Positions 1 through 12,184 are shown, counted from the stretch's first letter. The stretch: DNA of 64,000 nucleotides from Phoenix dactylifera (GCF_009389715.1 NC_052405.1:10804694-10868693), one strand, 5' to 3'. Notes: generated by a model not told the origin, from the letters alone. Numbers and translations are program-made.

Positions 1-1037
1 ACGCGTAGAAGTCTTCCCGTGGACCATGCTTCTTCTCTTACATCCGGTGACTTGGATCGAAGCATGTCTTTTTGGGGGGGGAGTCTTGGGTGCAGATGTT
101 CAGTGCTTTGGTAGTTCAGCTTCATGTTTTTCCCAAACTCATATGTTCAAGTTTAGATTTATTTTTGCCTGGGTTGCGATATGGTCGAGGTTTAGTTGGT
201 AAGACCGGTTGATCTTAGGTTTACTTTAAAGATGTAGCTTTATGACGTTCCCAAATTGCATACTTGTTCATTAATTGCTGTTATCTTTTTCTTGTTGGGC
301 CCCTTTTCATTTGTGTTTGCTTAAATCTTGTTGAAGTTTAAGTTTGTAGAAAGTTAAAGCTACCATGGGGCATGGGCTCTTGGTGGCGCCAATCATACTC
401 TAGCAATCAAATTACTCATTTTCTTGTGAAACCTCTGCTTTGTCCCGAACATTATCAAATATTGGTGCGATTTGAGAATGTGAAGGTAGAGTTCACTTTA
501 TCGTTACATAATTGATTCATTTGATATTATTTATCTTTACGCTGTAGAAGATAAGTTTGTCTCTCGTTGATGGCTTTGGAGATTGTAATCTGTAACTATA
601 AAGCTTGTGTCTCTCGTTGTTGGTGCTTTTCATTACAAAATTTGCTTCACGCCTTGCTTTCTTCGCTAAACTCAGAATACGAGATATTAATTTATCTCTT
701 TATTGTCTCAATTAGAGCCGTTTAAGATTCTTTGAGGTATCAAGCATCTCTGGATGATGAAACTGTGCACCTGTTTTCTGGTTCCACAATTGTTTTCTTT
801 GCCCACTGCTTTTCAATTTTCGTTCTTTGGTCTTATATATTTTGTCATTTTTGCTAAATAAAGAGGTGATAAATGTGAATTGAATTTACTTGTAAAAAAT
901 TTTCTACTGTTTAACTGCTTTTGCATCTTAGGAATTGCTGTTTTCTGAACTTTAGATTCCTTTCATCGGTTGGCAAGAAAACTCCTTTGTGCATGTTACA
1001 AGTTTTAAGTTAACTCCGGACCGTATTTTTCATCTAG
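1..1037 (+). other. 5' leader intron remnant, BIR1-like copy 1
   Basis: This stretch aligns with the leader intron of the second BIR1-like copy (about 29966-30965). Bases 1-46 instead match 28404-28449 of copy 2, and the alignment then jumps to about 29964, so copy 1 lacks some 1.5 kb that copy 2 has. The region ends in a conserved 3' splice site (catctag before 1038), but the matching leader exon with its GTAAGT donor is absent here. No coding region is visible. Whether a substitute promoter or donor exists cannot be told from sequence. Confidence 0.7.
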
Positions 1038-1137
1038 GTGCTACCGTATCTTGGAAATGAATAACAGTTGGTCGTAAGGCCAGAGTGAGTTCGCAGTACA
1101 TTGCATCCACTGGAGAGGGGATACCAGTTGATATTGC

Positions 1138-3108
1138 ATGTCTATGGCTATGCAGAGAAGTGTTTGTGCTACTTTACTTCAGATTATCTTCTGGTTCTTA
1201 ATTAGTAACATATGCTATGGTACCAAAACCGATATTGAATGCTTAAGAAGGATACAAGACTCACTGCATGACCCTTTTGACTACTTAAAGTATTCGTGGA
1301 ATTTTACCAACAAAACAGAAGGGTTCATATGCAAGTTTAATGGCGTCGAATGCTGGCATCCTGATGAAAACAGGGTCCTTTTCCTGCGTCTGTCAAACAT
1401 GGGCCTTGAAGGTCAATTTCCATTGGGAATTGAGAATTGTACAAGCTTGGCTGGGTTGGATCTCTCAAGCAACAACCTTTCTGGGCCCATCCCTGCTGAC
1501 ATCGCAAGAAGGATACCTTTTGTCACAAGCCTTGATCTCTCATTCAATACTTTCTCAGGCGAAATTCCAGCAAACCTCTCTAACTGCTCTTATCTGAATA
1601 TCCTTAATCTTCAGCACAATCAGTTGTCTGGACAGATCCCTGGGCAACTGACAATTCTCAATCGATTGACAACTCTCAATGTTGCTGATAATATGTTATC
1701 AGGATCAATTCCTCAATTTCATCCTGACTTTTCCTCTACAAGTTTTGCAAATAATCCAGGACTTTGCGGGAAGCCTCTGAATGATTGCCCACCTTCAAAG
1801 AAGAGCCATATTGGGGTGATCATTGGCTCTGCTAGCGGTGGTGTGGTATTAACAATTACAGTTGTTGGAGTTGTTCTTTTTTTCTGCTTACGGAAATTGC
1901 CTGTCAAGAAGAAGGAAAAGGATGTAGAAGAAAACAAATGGGCGAAAACTCTAAAGGGAGCTAAAGGCATCAAGGCAAGCTAACTTCATCTCTCTTTTAT
2001 CTACTTTACTATTGATCTTTAGTTTTTTAAGACTAAGCGATGAGCCAGTTTATCTTTTCCTTGTCTGTATACCTTATACAAAGCTTAGACACAGTTTTCT
2101 GGTGTGCAGGTTTCAATGTTTGAAAATTCAGTTTCAAAAATGAAATTGTTCGATCTCATGCAAGCAACCAATTATTTTAGCAAAGATTACATCATTGGTT
2201 CAGGTAGAACCGGGACCATGTACAAGGCAACACTTTCAGATGGCTCTTTCCTTGCTATCAAGAGGTTGCAAGACTCCCAGCATTGTGAAAGCCAGTTCAC
2301 ATCGGAGATGGCAACATTGGGACGTGTCAGACATCCCAATTTGGTTCCCCTTTTAGGTTACTGTGTTGCCAGGAAAGAGCGGGTGTTGGTATACAAACAC
2401 ATGCCGAAAGGGACTCTTTACGATCAGCTACATCAGACAGATACGAAAAATGAAGCCATGGAATGGTCATTAAGGCTGAGGATCAGTATTGGAGCAGCAA
2501 GAGGCTTGGCATGGCTTCACCACAGCTGCAATCCTCGCATTCTTCACCGCAACATTAGTTCCAAATGCATCCTACTTGATGAGGATTATGAGGCAAAAAT
2601 ATCGGACTTTGGACTTGCAAGGCTTATGAATCCAATTGATACCCATCTCAGCACTTCTGTCACTGTTGAGTTTGGTGACTTCGGTTATGTGGCCCCTGAG
2701 TATTCCCGCACGTTGGTGGCCACTCCAAAGGGCGATGTTTACAGCTTTGGAGTTGTTCTGCTTGAACTGGTTACTGGTGAAAGACCCACTCAGGTGTCCA
2801 ATGCTCCTGAACGCTTCAAAGGCACTTTGGTGGAGTGGATCGCATATCTTTCGAACAATTCCCTTCTTCAGGATGCAATTGATAAGTCTTTAATTGGTAA
2901 GGACTGTGACAGCGAGCTTCTCCAATTTATGGAAGTTGCATGTTCTTGTGTACTTTCTGCACCTAAGGAGAGGCCAACGATGTTCGAAGTATGCCAGCTT
3001 CTAGGAGCTATCAGCGAGAGATACCATTTTACTGCTGCTGATGATATATTGCTGGCTCCTCAAAGCACTGATGCTGATAATCTGGATGAACTTATAGTGG
3101 CAAAGTAA
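1138..3108 (+). CDS. BIR1-like LRR receptor pseudokinase, copy 1
   Basis: Two exons, 1138-1974 and 2110-3108, give a 611-residue receptor-like kinase closely resembling Arabidopsis BIR1 (At5g48380), a plasma-membrane partner of BAK1/SERK co-receptors that restrains immune signalling. Visible parts are a signal peptide (about 1-28), an N-terminal LRR cap with a CxxxxxxC-type motif, about five leucine-rich repeats (80-200), a membrane segment (about 226-251) followed by basic residues, and a kinase domain (about 300-590). Lysine of the AIK motif (K330) and DFG (445-447) are present, but the catalytic loop reads HRN (425-427) instead of HRD, as in the BIR group, so phosphotransfer is expected to be weak or absent. 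The intron between the exons begins GC, not GT: AAG/GCAAGC. It is about 93% identical to copy 2 by hand count (45 differences). Several changes fall on family-conserved positions, for example the activation loop has STSVTVEFG where copy 2 has STFVNGEFG. Confidence 0.88.
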
Positions 3109-3914
3109 TGAAAAAAGTTGGCATGATCATACAAATAATAAAACTATACAACTGATGCTGAAAGCAACCGGCAGCACATGTTACTCATCCTACAGGGAGA
3201 CTTCCTGGCTGTGCTTTGCATGTTATGCTGTTCAAGTATCTTAGGTGAGTTGCAATTACATTATATGTATTTGCACTTCCATGTCGAATGACTACTTGTA
3301 TGTTAAAGGCATTTACATTATAATTGATGGCCATCATTCTCATCATTCTTATTTTGTTGCACAAACTTTAATCTATCTAGAGATGCAGAAGAAAATGGAT
3401 TATAACAGCTAAGGAACCTAGACATTCAAAAAGAAGAACACATAATTGTATCAGAAAAATGATCTTATTTACGTCCGTAGAGAGAATATGGTATAATGGC
3501 CTCAGTAGTGTTTATCATCGTGCTCTTCAGCAAGCATGCTGGGTTATTACAGAAACTCTATTCTAGCAGGCTTTTCTATGATTTGGAAACATAACTCCAT
3601 AAGCTTCATTTCCTAAATATAAATAGGTTATTGAGCTTATTATTTTTTCAAAGTACCACTACCTGAGACCAGCTTCAGTTTTCTTATAACCATCCTCAAA
3701 AAAAAAAAAGTTTTCTTCTATCATTTGTTATTCTTGCCTCCTCCATACTTATTTTAAAGGTAAATAATTAAGTATACTAATATTTTTAGAAAGATTAGTC
3801 TTTTAATTTTGTTGTTGTATTCCTATTTTTTGGCTTTCTGAACTTTCTCTAAACTTTTGATCAATCTGCAAGGTTTTTTCCACATTGCACACCTCTACCT
3901 CTTGCCAAGTTCCA
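3109..3914 (+). other. 3' flank of BIR1-like copy 1, duplicated
   Basis: This is 3' UTR and flank, colinear with 33038-34215 behind copy 2. Copy 2 has about 345 extra bases (about 33675-34025), flanked by repeats of a short cttcagttttcttcta-type motif, so either a slippage-type insertion there or a deletion here. The duplicated block ends at about 3914. No gene is seen. Confidence 0.65.
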
Positions 3915-3922
3915 GCAATTCA

Positions 3923-4098
3923 CATGGCAGTTTTACCATTGCTCCGGGCAATCTTGGCAAGGCCAGCATCTGTTTCCAACCGAAGATTGACGACATTGGT
4001 ATGGCCTTGAGTGGCAGCTGTGTACAAGGCTGTAGCATTCGATGAGTTGGTTGTCATGGCCAGTGCAGGAAAAGAATGCAGCAACACTTTCAGCACTT
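3923..4098 (-). pseudogene. Orphan ankyrin-repeat exon (ITN1/At2g01680-like)
   Basis: Read on the minus strand, a conserved acceptor (ttttgcag) is followed by about 58 codons that strongly resemble the ankyrin repeats of plant ACD6/ITN1-type membrane proteins. Recognisable parts are FPALAMTTNSSNATAL, TAATQGH.NVVNL and ETDAGLAKIARSNGKTA. One position of the usual LLLETD has become RLETD, and the frame stops right after GKTAM, where the family continues with LHSAAR. No flanking exons were found, so this is a single stranded exon fragment. It starts at the edge of the BIR1 duplication. Confidence 0.72.
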
Positions 4099-4896
4099 CT
4101 GCAAAACTCAATATTATATAGTGATAATCAAACTTTACAGACTGGGATATGATACGAAATACCAAAACTCCCAAAAATGGTAGTAAGAATAGGGGCTAAT
4201 CTAATAATGCATGATAAACCAAATAAAGTGATCGATATAAAAAAAATTTCAGTCTAGAATGACAAGGAATAAATTGTTCATTCTAGATGATTAGATGGAA
4301 TAAAGGATTAGTATTTCTCTTGAGTTTGCGAAACTGCTTGCGTACTTATTGAGGAGCTCAAATCCTTTAAGTGATTCTCTAATATGACAATAATTACACA
4401 CTATAAAAATGATCCTGGGAAAAAAAAATGAAAAGGCTGTTACAATAATAACTCTTCTGATGTTACAGACAGTAAATTAGTAACTGAGTTGAAGTAGCAG
4501 ATGAATGCATGAAACTAGAAGCAGAATCAAATATCTAATTTCAAGAAAAGGCCAATATACAAGTTCCTGATGACTATAATCAGGCTAAAAGAATGGCAGA
4601 ATGCATGAGTTCATTTTAGGATTATGATTCTATTTTCTTGGAAGCCTGTCATTAAGTTCGAGCCCACTACTATAAAACAGCAAAAGGCAACCTTTACAGC
4701 ACTAGCAGAAGCTTTTAGTTAAGGCACTCTCATTCCATTCTAAGCAACCACTATATTTGTTAAATTCAATATTTTCCCTAAAAGGAAGATAATATGGGTA
4801 CAAATTTCACAAAGTATAGTAACATCAATAGAATTGCCTGCTTTGAAGCTAGGAGCAACATATCTTATATCAATAAAAGAACAGATGGAGATACAT

Positions 4897-4897
<1 letters not shown>

Positions 4898-4940
<43 letters not shown>
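4898..4940. repeat. Poly(T) run, 43 bases
   Basis: An uninterrupted run of 43 T. Such a tract could be the A-tail of a retroposed sequence on the minus strand, but no recognisable element lies beside it. It may also be a simple homopolymer expansion. Confidence 0.85.
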
Positions 4941-4941
<1 letters not shown>

Positions 4942-6639
4942 TTGAAGCATGGCGGATATGAATACAGCTAAAAAGATCAAAATATCAAGTCCTGGAGTGC
5001 ACTGGATAATTCCGGCGTGCTAGAAGCCAATTGGTACCACATCAGTGGACGGACCGGACCGGACTGATTTAGAGCTGGTTTAGGCACGTCAACCGGCTCC
5101 TATGTCCCACTCAACGAGTCTGTGATGTTTCAGGCTTTTAGCCGCTGCATTAGATGATTTGCTCAAGACATAACAAGAAAAATAACTGTCAAGAAGCTAA
5201 ATTAAGCTCTAATTGCACAATTTATTTTTTGATTTAAATACAAGAAGCGAACTTATTCGTTGAGAGAAAGATGCGGGCCCATCAAGCTAGTAAAGTCTCG
5301 TGGTAATTCTTCCAAAGATCCAAAGATAAGGGTTCAAATTCCGACTTCACTGTGGTTTGAGAGGTTGCAGGTATCAGGATTTTAAGTAGATGTGTAAAGA
5401 TTAGAAACAAGCTTTTTCAAGTCATGTGTCATCACAGCTTTGCCCATTTATGCATGCAATTGTGATTCTATGTTCAGCTTGTGTCATCATGGATGCCATC
5501 AATACTTTGGTGTATTGCCAAGGTTTGAATAACTGGTTTGCATGGAGGGTGCTGAAAGAGGCATGCTATAGTAAAGACTGTGTGGCCACACTTAAATTAG
5601 AGAGAAGTCAAAAAAAGAGCAATCGTCGTCTTTAAAATGATGCATGGCGTTTCTTGATTGACCATCGAAAAGGATACTGACTTATCATGAAATTAGTCAA
5701 TGCTACTTGATGAATTGAGTTTCTGCAAATATTCTTCGACATGTAGTATGCTGACTAATACGATAGTGTAAGGTCATTGGAGTTTGATGGTCTACGAGGC
5801 TTGAACTTTACATTATAGTTGTTAATGCCCTCACTATATTAGCTTCTTTAGCATCAGTTTGAAAACTTATCAAATGTCCTTAAACACAGATGATGTAATA
5901 CGGGTCAAGAGCATGAAGAGTGAGATTCTTAATTTTATATGAGCAAGTAGCTTCTGGCCATTAATTTGTTATCAGAGAGCAGATAGATTCTCCAATTAGC
6001 TATCTAGTATCTATGTAAAGCATCTTGAAGCAATGGATCGACCATGCTAAAGTTTCAATCAAGTTTCGATTTTGAGGAGGCTTCAAGAGGTTTTGAGCAC
6101 AAAAGTACCAACATTAGCATTATAGATGGATCGGGATCTTATCTTTGGCGTGAAAGAAGGATTCACCTTCCTTCACATGAATCTATCATTGGATCCTCCA
6201 CCGCACAGAACTCCAAACACTCCAAACTCCGGTATTCATTTGCCTGCACAGATCTCAAACTGACTACTAAATGATTTCAAAGCAACCTTTTGGGGATATT
6301 TCATGCATCCAAGCTTAGCTTAGAGTGATCTGCTTGTAGGAAGTTTGGATTGGAACGAGGCTTAGTAGGTACAAGGAAAGCTCTTCTAAACTTATGGTCC
6401 AATAATATTTTTAGTCTAGATAATATATAGCTTCACTTTCTAATGACATGGGTGGGTTTGAATTACAGAACAATCCATATGATTCTAAATAGGTAATTTT
6501 AGAATGCAGGTTTGGATTCAACTGATTTGGTGTTAGGGTGTAGAGTTTGCAAGGCAATTCAATACACAATACCACCACTATTGGTTAGTATTTGACAAAT
6601 GAATTTTGGTGGGAGACTAGTTGCAACAACCCATGCAGG

Positions 6640-6800
6640 CACATGTTTAGTACTTTAGTCCCACATCAGTTTTTCCTGGATAGATCTCGTACACTTATAT
6701 AAGGCCCAAGAATCCAAATAATACCTTATGGCTAGTCTTTTTAGAACCATATGATTGTTGCAAATAGTATTAGAGCGAGTATGGCCTACGGCCCATATGG
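6640..6800 (+). repeat. Dispersed repeat family R1, copy 1
   Basis: The block with CCCACATCAG, ACTTATATAAGG, AATACCTTATGGCTAG and GTTGCAAATAGTATTAGAGCGAG recurs at 27840-27980 on the same strand and at about 18700-18880 on the other strand. The TATA-like ACTTATATAAG core suggests a promoter-bearing transposon end, but the family was not identified. Confidence 0.6.
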
Positions 6801-7955
6801 ACTATGAGACATTATAGCGCAGGCCTATTTGAGTTGACCACAAGCTTATCATGGTATTTATAATTGGATTTATTGTACCTGTGATTGGATTTGAATGGAT
6901 ATGGACTCTTAACCTAGCGAGGACGCTAGGACCTAAATGCGGAGAGTATATAAGGAGGAGCCCAAGTAATAATCATATGCATTGGATAGATCTTGAGTAC
7001 TTATCTACGCCAAGGGTCTCCAAAGAACACTTTTTGGCTGGTTTTTTTTTTGTGAGGTACCGAGGTCCTAGGTTGTTACATATTAGTATTATTTTCTCAT
7101 TTAAATTCTTACTGTTGTCCATCTCAATATCAATCAGATGGTTTCTAGTTCTAGGCCAAAAAACAACTTCAGAGTAGCAATCAATCTCTTAAAATTTTAG
7201 TTGAATGTGATCCTTTTTCAGATCATGTGTAAATCACATGCATGTAACTTAGAAAACAACCAAATTTAAAAAAAAAAAGAAAAAGGAACCTTACGAAGAC
7301 AGACCCTGCAACAAGGCTCTTCACCCTATTCTCATGCACTGGATGCCGACTGCTTACATAACATGCTAACAAAAGAACAGGTGTCACTCAAGGTCTTGCT
7401 TCATTTTTATCAAGATGACTTGGAGAAATAAAAAAAAATTGTTGCTATCCAAATACTTTCTACTCTTCACATTAAGACCTTCTCCTAAAAAGAATTGCAA
7501 GCAACGTTTTTTCTGAAGTAACTGGGGCAGCAAGATTCTCCCCTACATAATGTTATTTTATACGAGTTGCAAGCACCGTGTTGATTGGATCATCCAATCA
7601 TTCAAACACCATTGCGTTCCTTCTCAAATTAGTCAATATTTACTACATGATATACATCTTGTTATACAGCTATAATCACAAATAAATGTTAATTATTAAA
7701 TACTCTTCTCACATGCTATCATCAACTCCCATGAACATGGAGTCTGCTGCTGGATTAGTTATATATGCAAATGATAACTCAGAAAAATCACTCAGCTGTC
7801 TTGCACCATCCAACCTCATATCATCCATCTTGGAGATGGATAGCTATTGCTCATCTCCCATATTTAAGATTATTCATTTGAGGGCAAAAGTTCCATCTTG
7901 CTCCCCATAAAACTAGACTTCAATCTGATTTTCTCAGTATTGGTGGTATGCAAGG

Positions 7956-7960
<5 letters not shown>

Positions 7961-7987
<27 letters not shown>
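7961..7987. repeat. (TA)n microsatellite
   Basis: A run of about 13 TA units in intergenic DNA. No coding or regulatory context is visible. Confidence 0.9.
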
Positions 7988-7989
<2 letters not shown>

Positions 7990-8389
7990 AGAATTGCAGC
8001 ATTTTAAATTGAAGTATGTCTTAATTATATCAGCATTAGCATTAGAAATTTCATATCTTTCAAATTCTTATCTTATAGCCTCATTTGAATTGTCCAAAAA
8101 TCATTTAATGCAGGTTAGCTGGCATATTTGTTGGTCAAAATAAAGTAGCATTCGATCTTCATCATAAGAAGTAAGGAATCTTATCAACTAATGCAAAATG
8201 CCACGTAACTCCCACTAACTGAGCTCCCAAGTCACAAGCCATGCATAGATCCAATACATTTGTGGATCCCTTTCCACTCCAACAAGTAAAGTAGGTTTGA
8301 CCCAAATTAATTCTCACAGAATCTGGCAAACTTACTCTCCAACCAGCCTGCAGCCAGCCGGAGACAGTCCATCCCATCTACTGACTAAT

Positions 8390-8763
8390 TGATGCAGGAC
8401 AGCAAGGAAAAGGGGGGAGAAAGAGAGGAGGAGAGGAGAGAAAGGAAAAGGAAGGAGGAGAAAGCAGACGAGAAGAAAGGAGGAGGAAGAAGAAAGAAGG
8501 TTAATTTTTATTCATCATTCATCAAACCCTAAATATGATGGTGGACCCAAATATATAGGGTCACAAAATAACAAATAGGCTCCTGCAAAGAAAATAATCC
8601 AAAAAAATCCTAAAATGACAATATGCAAATAAACCCAATCAACATAACATAAACCTAACTAAAATAAATCAATCCAACATAAAATCAAACTGGCTGAACT
8701 GGCTGGACCCTTTGGTGACCGTAGACTCGATGAATGGCTAATCTGGCACTGGTGTCCGCACCA
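8390..8763 (-). repeat. 3' LTR of the Ty3/gypsy element
   Basis: 374-bp LTR with TG...CA ends, matching the copy at 11802-12184 with scattered substitutions and small indels in the purine-rich part. Read on the plus strand it starts TGATGCAGGACAGCA and ends GTGTCCGCACCA. The flanking target copy CTAAT sits at 8385-8389. Confidence 0.9.
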
Positions 8764-9400
8764 ACTCTCCCCGGGTGGGAAGAAGTCGACCTTGACGAAA
8801 ACGGCTCGGTGAAGCTCCGGTAGAACTCTAACAGGTCCAGGTCAATCGATGGTAGCTCCTCGCGCATGATCCAAGTCAAGTCAGACTCCGGTTGTCCGCG
8901 CCAACGAACCAAGAAATACTGAATACTTCTAGCACTGGAAAAAATAGTCTGCTCGTCTAATATGGCATCAATGAGTTCTTTTTGTGCTGGTGGGAGAGGC
9001 AAAGGAAGTGGGGATAGTATGGAACCAAAAATAGGAGAATCATCGGGCTCAAGAGATAGCTCAGTGAAAGGGTCATCAAGGATGGATGGTGGACCCTTGA
9101 AAGCAACCAGATCTTTAATATTAATAGTAGAATTGATAACAAAATCAGATGGAAGAACAATAATATAGGCAAATGCAAGTGCAAACTCTGAAATGCGAAT
9201 GTATGGTGACATGGGTAGAAGGTTGATAGGCTTTCTAGCTTTATAACCATATACTACCTCAAAGGGACTCATGCCTATGGACTTGTTGGCCGAATTATGG
9301 GGATGAACTTCTTGGACAAATAGGATGGGCATCAAAGATTTGTGGAACACTTCCCACTCAAATTCAATAGGATGCAGGATGTGGAGACCCTTGGCGGTAA
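8764..9400 (-). pseudogene. Integrase C-terminus and chromodomain of the retroelement
   Basis: The minus-strand frame 9350-8685 begins in the integrase C-terminal part (NSANKSIGMSPFEVVYGYK, where related elements usually have TGKSPFEVVYG). It ends with a chromodomain-like module with the pattern YFLVRWRGQPESDLTWIMREEL. In intact chromoviruses this module tethers integration complexes to chromatin marks. The integrase catalytic core and everything back to the protease is missing, so the piece is joined directly to the end of the protease region around 9400-9430. Confidence 0.8.
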
Positions 9401-9429
9401 AGGATTGAGCTTAATCTTCTTGCCCTCGA

Positions 9430-10476
9430 ACACGAAAGAACAAGAATTGGACCGACCAGCTAGAGATAGTTACATTAAGGTCGAACAACCATGGTCTCCC
9501 CAATACTAGGTGACCCACATCCATCGGGATCACGTCACACCAGATAGTGTTTTTATAAGAAAAAATTTGAATTGGTATGAGACACCGTTCTTTGATATGG
9601 ATAGAAGACGTGTCAACCCAGGAGACCTTGTAAGGTTAGGTTTGAGGGATTGGAGTCAAATCTAAATGGAAAACAATGTTTGAAGATATTGCATTAATAC
9701 AACTCCCGCTATCAATGATAACCTTACAGTCCTTATCTACGCACTTGATATAAGTATGGAAGATCGAAGTTCGCCTCCAGTCATCATGTTCTGTAGGTTG
9801 GGCGAGAGCACACCTTACTATATTCATAGCGGACTGATCGGATGCAGTCACAACTGGTGGAGGCATGGTGCAGATATATCCTAAATTGTCGGAACGTTCT
9901 TCCTGATCATCATTGACGTCTTGGATGTCATTTAAATTTGGCTCATAGATTTGTTCTTCCAATCCACCGGTATTACCCTTTTGTTCTTGTGCTTCAATGA
10001 TAAGAGATATAGTCGCATATTGTGAGGCAACATCTCCAAAACTCTGGCACTTAAAACATTGAATTCTAGAACTAGATTTGGGTGCTTCACCAAGAATGCC
10101 CTTGCCCTTAGGGCATGGATCCAAGCGAAGGTCGGGATACGGAAAGGAGAGCACTGGCAGGTGGTCCTTGAGGGTCAAAACAACGAGCAAATATAGACCC
10201 GGATACCTGCTCATAATTCTGGACAAATGTGTAGGTCTGGTCGAGGGTGGATATTTCTCAAAGGACGAGTTCCTTCCTAAGCTCATCATTAAGACCTCGT
10301 CTAAACTGACTCAGAATCATTCGTTCATTTTCTTCCACATTACATCGCATCATAAATTCGTCAAACTGGGTAATGTAATCTGTAGCAGACCGATTACCTT
10401 GTCGCAAATTATTCCATCGGTCGAGGAGGTCATCCTGGTAGATTTGTTGAATCGGCCTGCTGGGCCGTGGCCCCAA
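9430..10476 (-). pseudogene. gag and retropepsin remnant of the retroelement
   Basis: The minus strand carries a gag segment (10476-10258, with WNNLRQGNRSATDYITQFDEF and FRRGLNDELR), a shift of frame, then a zinc-knuckle region and a retropepsin. The active-site triplet is in VIIDSGSCINAIS, and farther on VDTSSI.IKERCLIPIQI and HLVLGRPWLFD can be read in another frame near 9640-9440. The knuckle keeps CFKC but its later histidine and cysteine are replaced (FGDVASQY), so nucleic-acid binding is probably lost. Frameshifts separate the pieces. Confidence 0.78.
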
Positions 10477-11785
10477 AGGGAGGAGGAAGAGGTAGGCTAC
10501 AGTGGGCTCTGCAGTGGCATTGCAGGCCTGTCGGCTTAGGCCTGTGATGAAAAAGTTGAGGCGTGCTGAAGCGGCAGTGCGGGCCTTTAGTCTTGGCCTG
10601 TGAGGATGAAATCAGGGCGGGAGATGGGCAGTGGGCCTGATGGAGGAGTCGGGCCCGTGAGAAAGAAAGAGGGAGAAGGGAAGGGCGACAAGAGGTGGGG
10701 TTTCGGTGTGATCGGAGTAGATGACAGATGGGGAGGGGGGGGATGCGGTGCTGGGGAAGGTGGAAGCAGTGACAGAGGCGGCGGATGGGCGGGGTGCGGC
10801 GGAGATTTGGGGGGATGGTGTGACGGGCTGGTGCGGAGGGGCCATGGGCTCCTGGAGCGAGAAGGCAGAGCGGCAAGCTTCGGCAGAGCTTTGCAGTGGA
10901 AAAGCTCGGACCAACGGTTGCGAGGGCGGTAAGACAAAGGCGACGCTGTGGTGGAGCGGCGACGACGGTCGCGGCAAGGACAGGCGGCGCTGCGGATGGC
11001 CGCGGTGAAAAAAAAGGTGAGCAGCGAAAGGGGAGGAGGATGGCGGAGCTCGGGCGGCAAGGCGGCGAGGCGGGCAGCAATGGCGGACGAAGGCGGTGGC
11101 GAGGGTGCTCACGGTGAGGAAGATGAACATGTACCTTTTTTTTTCTTTTTTTCTTTTTTTTTTTGCTTTTCTTTTGGTAAGCACGTGTGGTCACGTGCGC
11201 GCTTGTGCGTGTGACTCACATGCAAGTGAGCACACACAGTTCACGTGTGGTTCCTCTTTTTGTTTTTTGAAGCGGAGTCAGGCTAGCGGGTTAACGGGTT
11301 TTGGATCTTACCCATTAATGCAATACGTCTTCAATCTTCGATGGGTTCGTTGAGATGCGCCGGATTTCGCGGCTTCAGCTGCGGGGAAGGGCGCGGCGGA
11401 CTCTGGTGGTGAACGGCGCTCCGGGGCGGAGGGCAGCGGTCACGACTTGGGGTCCGTGTCCTGCGGCGGTGGATGGAGGCCAGTCAGACACGGGGACTCA
11501 AGGGCGGCAGCTTCTGTGGAGATGCGGCGACCTACGGTGGCGAACTGGCGGTGCTATGCGGTGGGGGGAGGCAGCGGCGGGGACTGATGGTGGAGGTGGG
11601 CTCAAGTGCGACAATGGGTGGGAAGGGTCTAATGCAGGGTTTTTTTTTTTTTTTTTGAATCTCGGTTTGGAAGAAGAAGCCGGGAGGAGAAGATGCTCAA
11701 CGCCTTCTTCGCGTGAAGTCAGCCCACGAGGAAACTAGGGCCTGATAAACTGGATCGGGGCTTTGGCAGCGGGGGCAAAGCCAGG

Positions 11786-11797
11786 GCTCTGATACCA
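11786..11797 (-). promoter_or_regulatory. Primer-binding site, initiator tRNA-Met type
   Basis: On the minus strand TGGTATCAGAGC lies four bases inside the 5' LTR. It is the standard initiator-methionine primer site of plant LTR retrotransposons and fixes the element's direction. Confidence 0.9.
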
Positions 11798-11801
11798 AAG
11801 T

Positions 11802-12184
11802 TGATGCAGGACAGCAGGAAAAAGGGGGAGAAAGAGAGATGGGGAGGAGAGGAAGAAGAGAAGAGGAAGGAGGAGGAAGAAGAAGAAGAAGAGAAGGGAG
11901 GAGGAGGAAGAAGAAAGGAGGTTAATTTTCATTCATCGTTTATCAAACCCTAAACATGAGGATGGACCCAAATATATAGGGTCACAAAATAACAAATAGG
12001 CCCTTGCAAAGAAAACAATCTGAAAAGACCCTAAAATGACAATATGCAAATAAACCCAATCAACATAACATAAACCCAACTAAAATAAATCAATCCAAAA
12101 TAAAATCAAACTGGCTGAACTGACTGGACCCTGTGGCGACCGTAGACTCGATAAATGTCTGATCTGGCACTGGTGTCCGCACTA
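11802..12184 (-). repeat. 5' LTR of the Ty3/gypsy element
   Basis: 383-bp LTR, partner of 8390-8763. Its outer end reads CGCACTA where the other copy has CGCACCA. The target copy CTAAT follows at 12185-12189. Confidence 0.9.

Larger units (their letters stand above)
4099..8384. other. Intergenic, repeat remnants, no gene
   Basis: AT-rich DNA without a convincing coding region. Short open frames (for example 5426-5635 and 6851-7177) match no family I recognise and lack codon structure. It contains a 43-base T run, a copy of a dispersed repeat near 6640-6800 and a TA microsatellite near 7961. A piece around 6165-6260 resembles 21600-21700, which suggests another dispersed repeat. Confidence 0.6.

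Noticed and set aside
10430-11214. Overlapping long open frames on both strands, rich in Pro, Arg and Gly
   Set aside because: They lie in the GC-rich leader of the retrotransposon; openness in several frames at once points to base composition, not coding.
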